DNA from: Mikania micrantha
Lineage: Eukaryota > Streptophyta > Magnoliopsida > Asterales > Asteraceae
DNA length: 64,000 nt
Assembly: GCA_009363875.1 (NCBI GenBank)
Contig: CM018696.1
Location: 93,208,215 to 93,272,214 of the forward strand
Reading direction: 5' to 3'
Positions 36,122 through 45,986 of the stretch are shown in pieces (position 1 is the first letter of the stretch; every line of letters begins with the position of its first letter). The notes under the pieces were generated by a model. That model ran no database searches. It saw only the letters and a list, made by a program, of their open reading frames with translations, and was not told the DNA's origin. The position numbers were made by a program, and so were the translations under genes.

Positions 36122-37470
36122 CATGTGGGCTAAATCATGGCATATGGACCGAACATTGTGACCAAGTTACTTGTTGGGCCTTTATGTGGCAAGTTGGGCC
36201 TTGGGCCCAAATCTATGGGCCTTGGAATAGTTCTTGAACAATTGGGGATGGTGAGGCTTATTTGAAAGTGTGGGACAATGATTTGGACTAATGGAATACA
36301 AAGGCCTTGCCAAAAGTTACAAAGGCTAGAGTTCAAGTGGCCTTTTGGGCCTTGTTTTGGGCCTCTAAGGACTTTATTGGGCCCAAGGTGGGCCTTGGTG
36401 ATATTTGTTGGGCCTAGAGTCATATAGAACTGTAGGAATCAAAATTGGGCCAAGAATGGGCTGTTGGCCAAAGGATTAGCAAAGTGGCTCCAAAATGAGG
36501 ACATGGGCCTCAAAATAGGCCTTGAATTGGTTTTCTGTGGGCCTCGGGCTGATTTTGTTGGGCCCATTGGGATTTGTCCCAGGCCTTCACTAATATAACT
36601 CATAAGCCAAGTTGGGCCTTGCTTACATGGGCTGAAACAACGGTGGGCCTAAAAATTGGGCTGTTGGCCTTAATTGTGGCCTTGGGCCAAAATCAGTGGG
36701 CCTGGAGATGATTTTACTGGGCCCCTTGGATTCCATCAAGGCCTGATGTATAATGTGTCTTGGGCCAACCTGGGCCTGGTTCCTTTGGGCTAAAATCGGT
36801 CATGGGCCCATTTTGTCCTTGGTTACCTAATGAATATGGCCACAACTAGGTTTTTGGTTAAATATTTGGGGCCTACTAAGGCTACTAGGCTGGAACAGAA
36901 TGTTTGGGCCAAGATACACTTGGGCCTAGACAGTAGGCTGTTGGGCCCATCCTGGGCCAACCGAAATGAATTTGGGCCTACTGTTGGGCCAAGGAAATTG
37001 TTCTATGGAGGTTTCTTGACTACTAGGGTCTCCAACTGTTTTGGAAAGGTATATACAAGCCAAATGGACTGGGCCTCAACAAAATATGTAGGGTCCAAAT
37101 TTCGGCTATTGGGCCACAACAGTACATGGTTGAGCCTAGTAGTTGCCTATTGGGCCAACTACATTTTGTTGGGCTGAAATTGAGCTGTTAGACTTGTTCA
37201 TTCACTGTTGGGCCTTCTAAGTGGCATTGGCCAAATTATAGTAACCAACTGATGTCGGGCCAAAAGGGATGAACCGAAAGAAATTGATGTTGAGCCTGCT
37301 CGAGATTGTTGAGCCAATAGAGGAGGTGGGCCAAAACAACATGTCTGGGCCTGAAATTTCAGTGGGATGCATTAATTTGGGTGGACTACTGTGGGCCGGT
37401 TGAGAGTTGGGCCCTAGGTGGACTGAATGAGCTGAACTTTTGGCATATTAAGGTTGGATCTAATGATTTC
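36122..37470. repeat. TGGGCC/TGGGCT-dense segment in 3' LTR
   Basis: I count roughly 40 TGGGCY hexamers in about 1.3 kb, nearly all on the plus strand, many as TTGGGCC and some as the palindrome TTGGGCCCAA. Chance expectation is about one. TGGGCY is the plant site II core recognised by TCP factors in many promoters, but here it lies downstream of the LTR TATA box in the sense direction. Confidence 0.85.
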
Positions 37471-38181
37471 TGGGCTTGTATTACTTGGCCTAATGATGAC
37501 TCCCGATCAAAGGAAAATAGGGTGGCCGGAAAAAGAAAAGGCTCAGTCGAGTGTGGCTCCCTGTCGACTGAGAACTTCCACCTCATGTGGTGGCTGGCGA
37601 ATGACCTTATCCGGCGAATAGGTAGGCTCCGAATGAGGCTGGTTCGGACGAGAGAGTGAGCTGCGCATGAGAGGGTGTGGTGGTCGAATGGCAGGTGTCG
37701 AATGAAGAGTGTCATTCGGTGGTCTGGGTGTTATCAACCGTGAGTCAGTCGGCTCTAAGCCATTCGGCAGAGACATTCGGCGGCTTTGGGGTTTCGAACG
37801 TGGTTGTCTCAGCCTAGACCCTAGGTGATTTCGAAGATGAGGTATGCTATAGATGATACTTGTGGTCGTGGATTGCAGGTTTTCAAAGTCAGAAGCCGGT
37901 TAGAGTTCAAAGTTAGAACAAAGAGGATGAAAACCCTCTTTTTCTTGATTTTCAAGATTAGATACCTCGATTTTCAGTGATGTTTGGCTCCGATCTGTTG
38001 TACTTTCATGTAGAGGGTGATGAGAGCTTCGTGTAGGTTCAAAAATGGAGTGATTTGGTTAAGAAATGAAGAAGTTATGGAGGTTTAAAGCTTTGAAAAC
38101 CCTAAAAATGGTGAAAACCGGGATTGTGGTTTAGGAGAGGGGTTGAGGGTGAAGAAATGAGAGAAAACTCTCATTATTGAG

Positions 38182-38190
38182 TTTTTTATA
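38182..38190 (-). promoter_or_regulatory. TATA box of the 3' LTR
   Basis: The minus strand reads GGGGTATAAAAAACTC here. The following sequence is pyrimidine-rich and leader-like, so U3 would be about 0.8 kb and the rest of the LTR would be transcribed. Confidence 0.65.
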
Positions 38191-38973
38191 CCCCGAGAGG
38201 GTTCGGGTTCGTTTTCGTTGCTCGGTTCGTAATTTCGTACGTTTTCCGGAAAATTACGCGTAATTTAAATGGTTTTAAATAAAAAGAGTTTAAATTAATT
38301 ATTTTGATGAGTTTCAAAATTGTAAAATGTTATTTATTTTATTTTATTAAATTACTTTCGTTCGTGTCGTGTTTTCGTTTACGTTTCGTCAGATCGCGTC
38401 ACCTTCGCGCGTAATTCGTTCGAATCGTCACCCGAACGAATACGACGATGGTTTTGCTTTCTGACTTTTGTTTTCTACTTTTCAGTCATTATTTCAGAAC
38501 TCTAAACTCACAGATATGTTTGTGTGAATCGTCACTCACGCAAACACACTGTCAGTTCGTTATTCTGAAATAACACTGTAATTGTGTTTAGATTGTGTTT
38601 CCTCACTGTCGGACTCAACTAAACATCCTGTTTTCACATTGTTCTTGTACTGACTTGTCGGTCATCTGATTCCTGTCAGTTGTGGACATCAGATCGCAAC
38701 CGATTTGTTTCTGAGTATTGTTTGAGCATCGTTGTTTCTCGTGACTTATTGTGTTAACTGTTATTAAGTTTTCACTTAATAAATGTAACAAATGTTCCAA
38801 ATGTACGTTGTACTTAATGTATTTAAGTTTATACGAAAATACGTACAACGATTTCTTGTATTTAAGATCTTGTTAATTCAAGTACTGTTTAAAATCATAT
38901 AAGTACACATAGTTACTGTAGAAAGTACACGTACCGTACGGACTTGCCGGACGTTCTGGTACTTGCTGTTACA

Positions 38974-38990
38974 GTCTCCCCTTGTTAAAG
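38974..38990 (-). other. Chromovirus polypurine tract
   Basis: The minus strand reads TTAACAAGGGGGAGAC directly before the 3' LTR, preceded by GGGACGAAATTTC. This is the usual context of plant chromovirus 3' ends. Confidence 0.85.
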
Positions 38991-39007
38991 AAATTTCGTC
39001 CCGAAAT

Positions 39008-39617
39008 TTAAGAGTTGTTATCGGGTACAGTGTCTTCTTCAAATAGTTGGGGATATTTTAACTTCATGTAATCTTCACGTTCCCAAGTAAACTCGGGTCC
39101 GCGTCTTGAGTTCCAACGAACCTTTACAATGGGGATACGGCTTCGCCTCAGTTGTTTAACCTTGCGATCCATAATCTCTAAAGGTTCTTCGATAAAGTGC
39201 AACTGTTCATCAACTTGAATCTCTTCGAGTGGAATGACGAGAGATTCGTCAGCAAGACATTTCTTTAAGTTCGAGACGTGAAACACGTCATGCACACCAC
39301 TGAGTTCATCTGGTAAACTCAATCTGTAAGCCACAGGACCAATACGTTCGATGATCTCGAACGGTCCCACGTATCGTGGTGTTAGCTTGCCTTTCTTCGC
39401 GAATCGAACTACACCTTTCCAAGGAGAAACCTTTAACATGACACGATCTCCCACTTGGAATTCCAACGGCTTGCGCCGTTTATCAGCATAGCTCTTTTGT
39501 CTGCTTCGTGTTGCTTGTAGTCTTTGTTGTATCTGAGCTATCTTGTCTGTGGTTTCTTGGATAAGTTCTGGCCCAGTGATACGATTATCTCCTACTTCTG
39601 ACCAACAGATCGGTGAC
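39008..39617 (-). pseudogene. Chromovirus Pol C-terminus: integrase tail and chromodomain-like region
   Basis: This is the 3' piece of pol, cut off from the rest by the Athila element whose TSD GTGAC ends it at 39617. The frame is open. It reads through the integrase C-terminal domain (FQVGDRVMLKVSPWKGVVRF, then LTPRYVGPFEIIERIG and VFHVSNLKKCL). It ends with a chromodomain-like module (PLEIMDRKVKQLR, VKVRWNSRRGPEFTWERED). That terminal module defines chromoviruses, where it is thought to guide integration. The arrangement fits the Tekay/Del branch. Confidence 0.92.
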
Positions 39618-40936
39618 TGATGTCCTCGAAAGTGGTCTAAGAAAATAACTATAAAAACTAACCTAGACTCAACTTAATTACAACGAGTTAAAACCGAAAA
39701 TCCTAAACTAAACCACTACGACAGGCAAGTGTACCTATCAATTGTAGAATAGCTAACGAAAGTCCGGATATCGAACCCACGAGACACTGACTCAACGAAA
39801 CAAGAGTAGAAAATGATTAAAACAAATAAAGGGGGGGTTTTGAATAAAAATGATAATTCAATTAAACTAATTACCCTAATTAAATTATAAAAGCAATTTA
39901 ACTAATATTTAAACCCTAAAACAGATTAACGAATTTAATTAAAAGATATGGTTTATAATTTTAGAAAAACTTAACAAATGAGAAAACTCTACTTAGGTAG
40001 AATTCCTGTTTGTGATTATTGACACTATTGACTTTGTTTGATATGATGGAACTAGGATCTTAAGCAGCAATATATAAGTAATCTAATGGATTCTGGATCA
40101 ATTACCAGATAAAACCAACTAAGAAAACCTAATATTGCAATAAATACACTAGTTAATTGAATCACCTCCCGGATTTTTCCAATAACACTTATGTACTCAA
40201 ATGAACAAGTCACATTCCTGATTTTCTTATTCCAATACACCAAAGATGCAAGAAGTAATCTTAAAATGTCTAATTTGACACGAAATGACAATAACACTAA
40301 GTCTTTCAATTAATCAACCATTCCGGGTAATTATCATGAAAACCCTAATGTTAAAGATCACCCGGCAAGTCTATCACCTTCCGGATTTCTAAACTTAGAT
40401 ACACAAAGAACCCTAAAAACATCAATTATATCTTTTCCTATGGCTAGTGATATCAAACAAGCCACAAACTAGTCATAACACCAAGTAGATGACCTAATAC
40501 GTGTCTAACACCGAAAGACATTCAATAAACACGTATGGAACATGATATAAACTGATATAATCAAGATTAGATATGCAAAAACTCATCAAAATGACACAAT
40601 AAGATCTGTTACAAAAGTGTTTTCCATCATAAATCAAAACAATAGTCAATAGTCATCAATAATCATTCAAACATTCATTCTAACCTAAGTAGAAGTAAAG
40701 AACTAGCCAACTAACATCATAATCAGTAAAGAAATCCCAGAATTATTCATAACAAAATGAAATAAACTACTAAAAATTAAGAACAAATGAAACAAAGATT
40801 AATCAAGATTATTTAACATAGATATAAGACCTTCTAGCCCTCCAATGCTTCCAAAATGCTTCCTCCCACTCCTGGAAAGCTTCTCTGCTCCAAAAATGGT
40901 CGAGAATGATGATTCAAACGGCTGGGGAGCGTCCCC

Positions 40937-40944
40937 TATTTAAT
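40937..40944 (-). promoter_or_regulatory. TATA-like box in Athila 3' LTR
   Basis: The minus strand reads ATTAAATA, about 40-170 nt downstream of the GC-rich palindromes. The copy in the 5' LTR is at about 53109-53116. Confidence 0.5.
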
Positions 40945-40984
40945 CTCACTTGAATCTTGACTTTTTTTCAAATTTCAAACCTGT

Positions 40985-41113
40985 CGCGTACCGCGAAGCA
41001 TAATTCAAAATCCCACCGCGTATCGCGATGGACAAAACAAGCGGGGAACCCCCGAAATCCTTCGCGTACCGCGAAGACTTTATTTCTCCTCACCGCGTAC
41101 CGCGATGACGTCA
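40985..41113. repeat. CGCGTACCGCG near-palindrome cluster with TGACGTCA
   Basis: Copies lie at 40985-40998, 41016-41030, 41063-41076 and 41093-41107, and end alternately in GAAG and GATG. The last overlaps TGACGTCA (41106-41113), a bZIP-type palindrome. The same block lies at about 53157-53285 in the 5' LTR. Confidence 0.88.
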
Positions 41114-41321
41114 GAATCATTAAAACTTGTCTTTTTCTCTTGATTTCAACCGGGGCTCGATTCCTTCGGGTTTTGAACTCGATTTCCTTTCATTTCATTA
41201 GACAAGCCTATAAAAACAATAAACATGTAAAAAGAACCTAAAAATAGACAAAATCGACATATTTACAAACTAAAATCGACTCAAAAGTATTTAAAAACAA
41301 GATGTGTTTTACAACCCATCA

Positions 41322-41342
41322 AAAAAATACCCACACTTGAAC
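41322..41342 (-). other. Athila polypurine tract region
   Basis: The minus strand reads TCAAGTGTGGGTATTTTT immediately before the LTR start. This closely resembles the AAGTGTGGGGA-type tract of Athila elements. Confidence 0.75.
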
Positions 41343-43111
41343 ATTTTTCGTCCTCGAAAAAGAATTACAATGGAATCACAATCAGAAATTTATCTTTAAC
41401 CTCAAAAATTTAAAGACATACGCATTAACCACGATTGTCAGTATTTGTATCCATTTAAACCAACAACTGATATATAGGTTCCCTAATCTTGATTCATTAT
41501 ATTCAAATGATTCAATCAACTATAGGTATTACACTCAAGTCATATAGATCAACTTAATCCTGATAAAAGCTTTCAAGTTACAATTACATTCGAACAACCC
41601 AAATGAATTTAAAAATCAAACCTTAGATGGAATGGATGAAGTATGGGCATTTTGCTTATAAATTAATGAGCCTAACTTAGTGGTGTTTCACTCGGTTGCC
41701 ATCCGGGGTATGACACATAAGCTGCAGCTCTTATTTTTTTTTTCTTTTTTTTTTTCTGCAAGCTCAGCCCATTTAGTGGATTGATGGATGATATTTCTTT
41801 TAATCAGGCGCCATAAGTCTCGAATTTATTTTCATAAAAAGAGAAAATATGTGCCAGGTTTAATTTTAAAAACATTAAGTTGTTTGTTTGCAAAAGTTCC
41901 TCTAATCACAATTAAACAGTTTCAGAATCCCCATATTTCCCAAGGCAAAACCTATTAGCATCATGAAAATTAAGTAAATTATATCAATACTAGAGAACCT
42001 TTCTATCAATTAGGCCTACTAACATATCCCAAATTAGATGCGTACGTTTAAACTTTTAAGAAAAACATAAAATTCCTGATTATACTATCATTTTCCATTT
42101 TAATGCAAAACCTAATTCAAAGACTTTTTACAAAATTATATACAATATTTACAATCTAACCTAGAAAATTTTAAAAATTAAAACTCAATTTACAATTAAA
42201 CAACTAAAACCTAAATAAAAATGAAAAAGAATAAACATAAAAAATAAAATAAAATAAAATAAAATAAAAAAAATTTGGAAAAGACTTAGCTGGTTTCATG
42301 TAACAGCCGTGCATGTCAAATCCAGAATAACACAATCGTATAGCATTCCATTCGCGATCGAGTTATTTGTAATCCTGTTGATTGCCTTTCTACTACAATA
42401 TATAAGTTATCACTACCCAATAAGGGTAATTCAAACCAAACTGCAAATGAAGCTCTAAACAATCCAAACAAAATTAACTATAAATAAAAAAAATTAAAAA
42501 TAAAAGACTAAAACCTAACTAAAACTGACTTGATTATTTACAAATGACTCAAATTTTAAAAATAAAAATCTTTTGAATATTATTATTATTTATTTATTAT
42601 TTTTACTAAATTTTTCAAAATTTAACTAAAAATTTACAATTTATTTACTAAAATTTTCAAAAATTTTACAATTTTCACAAATCTCATACCCACACTTAAA
42701 ATCAAACATTGTCCTCAATGTGGAATATGAAATAATCAACAATTCAACAAAATATACAATTTACAACATTTACAACTTCCCTGATATGTGACAATTCCTC
42801 ATAAGTCTTATCAACCGCCATCAAATCCAATCGCAAAATCAATTAAGTTCCAACTTTCATTCTGAACATTCACGATGAATTGGCAATCCACTAACACTCA
42901 CAACAAACCATCAACATATACATGGATAATAATGAAAGAAAAACTGTACAAACAATAATCAACCAAAACAACCATAAAATATATACAATCAGTAGTCTAA
43001 ATACATCTGATTTCAACAAAATATAATCCAAATATATACAGACCATGATGATAAAAACAAAAATAAAGAAAAATACAAAAGATAAAACTACTACTGCCAA
43101 GATACTGAAAT
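41343..43111 (-). other. Athila AT-rich 3' region
   Basis: The sequence is T-rich on the sense strand with no clear domain. A hydrophobic open frame of 69 codons (42891-43100) lies just past the third reading region but starts with TTG and is in another frame. Confidence 0.5.
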
Positions 43112-44396
43112 CTAATCATGAGGCTCATCAGCATCTCCTCCTGGCTGCTGAGGCTGATCCGGAGCTCTAAACCACTCAGGAATCTCTATCTCAAAATGTG
43201 TAAAAAGAAGTCGCATCATCTGACCCAGCCTCTGCTGCTCCTCCCAAAGACTCTCTAAAGTGATACGGGGAGGACGAGGCTGACGAAGAGGAAATACCTG
43301 AGGTGGCCTCTCCGCCCTGTGCAAAATCCTCTGTCTCTCCGGTGGTACCTGCCTCTGCAGAACCTCCGCATCTGGGGCCCTCTCTGGTGCAGGCCTAGCT
43401 GGCATCCAAGTAGCTGGATCGGCCATAGAGCACATGCCAGCTAGCCGCATGTCGTCCAAACTGTATCGCCCCGTCTCAGGCCCCTCTGTCAAAAATCGGC
43501 GTGGGAATCTGTTAAAGACTCCCAGCCTCATAGCAATACTCCCAATATAGGGCCCAAGATCCAATCTAGCCGTCGCCCCTCCACGGCGAATCCTCGCAAA
43601 TGATGACAATAAAATACAGGCGAGGTTAGCCGGCCGACGGCTAATCATGCTGTACATACAAAACAGGTCTAGTTGGTTGCATTTCTCTGCACCGGCCCTG
43701 CGACCGACGAGAGTGCAACTAACCATCCTGTGGACATAACGAATGAGTGGATCACGAATCGAAGACTCAATAATCGCACTCGTAAACGGTCCATCAGCTA
43801 TGGACGTCCAAAACTCCTCCAACTGTCTCTCTGTAATGCCCAAATCACTGGGCTCCCTCACACTGCCCTCAGGCTCTGAGCAAAGCCAGGCTCTCTCACC
43901 TGCTCTGCTGTGTAAAATCCCGTCGCAATCGCGAACTGCGGGATACTCATCGAAAATGTACGTCTGCCTAAGGCAAACGATACAGCAGCAGGATCATCGA
44001 ATGAGCCTGACATGTGACGAAATGTCGAGTGAAACTCAACAGTCAGCTCCATGTACTGAGGCCACCTACAATCTAGGGCAGTCCTCCACTCGTCCCTCAC
44101 GATCGCATCAAACTCATCTAGGCGTCCTAGCCTCTCTAATAGCTCTCGATCGAAGTACGGTGGTGGTAGTGCTCCATCGTCACAAATCTCTCGCATCTGG
44201 TGGCCTCCTCTGTCCCCTGCTCGAACTGCAGGACAGTGTGATCTCTGAGGACACGCTGATCTATGGGAACCGCCTCATCCTCGTCAATAGGGAGGATCTC
44301 CTCTGATGAATAGCTGATCTCCCGAGCCCTCCTCCTCGACGAGCTCGATCCTCTGGCCCTCTTGGCCCCTGCTGCAGAACTCTCAGCTCCAGACAT
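43112..44396 (-). pseudogene. Athila ORF downstream of pol (env position), frame-broken
   Basis: This region encodes a protein in three consecutive frames. From the ATG at 44396 (MSGAESSAAGAKRARG, a basic Ser/Arg-rich head) it runs to a frame change near 44170-44195. It then reads PYFDRELLERLGRLDEF, a WPQYMELTVEFHSTFRH block and FSMSIPQFAIATGFYT. It changes frame again near 43860 and ends with a proline-rich tail (QQPGGDADEPHD). The middle block resembles the poorly understood protein that Athila-lineage elements encode between pol and the 3' LTR, sometimes called env-like. I see no signal peptide in it. The two frame changes make this copy a pseudogene. Confidence 0.6.
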
Positions 44397-44910
44397 CCTA
44401 CAATAGCAGTGTATACAAATATACAAAATACAGAACAAATTTTACAATTTAAACTACTTTAAACCTAAATTTAATCTATTTACAATTTTTACAAAATTTT
44501 CTATTTATTTACAAAGTATAAATTTAAAATTTAAAACTATTTACAAAATTAAAAAAAAAATTAAAAAAAAATGTTAAATTTATTTTACTTAATTATTAAA
44601 AATATTTTACAAAAATTTATTTACAAATTAAAATTTTTATTTACAAAATTACAATGTTAAAATCTAAATTTTTATATTTACATATGTATACTAATGATGA
44701 AAACAAAAATTTTATTTACAAACATTATTAACAAAATTTTACAAAAGATGTTAACCCAAATTTTATTATAGAAAAACTTAACTTTTTTTTTTTTTTTACA
44801 AAATTAAATTTACAAAATTATTAAAAATAAAATATAAAATAAAAGTTATTTACAAAATAAAATTTTTATTTACAAATGTTTTCTGCGTAAAACAGATGAA
44901 AAAAAAGTGG
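44397..44910. other. Athila spacer, very AT-rich
   Basis: ATTTACAAAATT-like runs dominate, with no coding or structural feature. Confidence 0.6.
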
Positions 44911-44925
44911 GTTCTGGCCGCCGTC

Positions 44926-44956
44926 GCGTACCGCTAAGGGCTGGGCCGCGGTACGC
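44926..44956. repeat. GC hairpin in Athila spacer
   Basis: GCGTACCGC (44926-44934) and GCGGTACGC (44948-44956) are perfect inverted repeats with a 13-nt loop. They belong to the same motif class as the LTR clusters. Confidence 0.85.
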
Positions 44957-45082
44957 GGCCCCTTTTCAAAACCAGGAAATCGATCGGCCTTCAATGGCGA
45001 CGATCCGAACCCTATTTCGTTCTAAATTCAACACAACTCAATCCTAACTACGTATAATCTACAAAAATTTACAACAATTAAA

Positions 45083-45560
45083 CTAAAACCTAAGAACTAA
45101 ACCTAAAAATTGATAAAGAAAAAGAAAAAGAAAAACTATACTTATTCGCGATTCGGTGGTTGGTGGTGTGGTGATCCGAAGAACCAGAGATGATGATGGT
45201 GAAGGTGCGGCGGAGATTGTGGCGCACAGTGGTGATGGTTTCAACGGCGGTGACTGGTGGTAGCGCGATGGCACCGGTGGTGATCGACGTAGGTAACGGT
45301 GGTGAAGGGGGTTTCACAGTGGTGTAGTGGTGATGCTACGGTGGAGTTACGGCGGTGGTGTGGTGGTTAGTGGTGGAGATCGGTGGTAAGTGTGGGTATC
45401 GGTGATGATGATGGTGTGAATCCGGTGGTAGAGGGGTGGTGGTGGGGCTACGCGAAGAAGATAAAACCCTTTTATTATTTTTTTTTTTTCCCGAAATCCT
45501 CCGCGTACCGCGGAGGTGATACTGGCTACATTACCGCGTACCGCGAAGAGTTTCGGAGCC
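45083..45560. repeat. GGT/ACC-rich segment and palindromes
   Basis: A low-complexity GGTGGT-type stretch (about 45160-45450) is followed by CCGCGTACCGCGG (45500-45512) and a second copy near 45535-45548. The short open frames here are products of the ACC repeats. Confidence 0.65.
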
Positions 45561-45986
45561 TTTTGAATTTACTTAATTAACTAAAATAGAATAAAATAAA
45601 GTTAAACAAACTAAAAACTTACCTAAAAAATTTAAAAATTCTACTCTAAACATATTACAAAAATAAAAATTCTAATAACACAAAATAAATTAAATAAAAT
45701 AAACACTACCTAAAAATTTAAAAATTTTATTCTAATAATTTACAAAACTAAAAATTAATTACCTAAACGTACTAACTAAGATTAATTGCCTAAAATTTAC
45801 AATCTAAACCTAATCGAGTTACGATGCGACTTAAATTTCGGTTTCAATGAGCGTAGACGTTTAGGCAAAAACCGTAACGAATACCCACACTTAATTCCCA
45901 AAATAGTCCTATCGAAGAACACGAAAACACAAACATGCCAAAACAACACAACCTATATTACAAACTCTACAAATCAGGCACTATTC

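Larger units (their letters stand above)
34343..38973 (-). repeat. Chromovirus 3' LTR (4631 bp)
   Basis: In plus-strand order it begins TGTCACACCCCGAGCC and ends TTGCTGTTACA. It contains the GTTCTTT tandem region, the TGGGCY cluster and a TATA box. It is near-identical to 57722-62366. Confidence 0.95.
39618..41321 (-). repeat. Athila 3' LTR (1704 bp)
   Basis: On the plus strand it begins TGATGTCCTCGAAAG and ends ACAACCCATCA. It carries four CGCGTACCGCG-type near-palindromes (40985-41107), a TGACGTCA site and a TATA-like box. Confidence 0.95.

Noticed and set aside
36130..37177. Open frames in the TGGGCY-dense region (also 59523-60570)
   Set aside because: Their GP-rich composition follows from the GGGCC repeats, they occur on both strands, and no domain is visible.
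45083..45317. Short Pro/Thr-rich frames in the Athila spacer
   Set aside because: They are products of ACC/CCA low-complexity sequence in overlapping frames.
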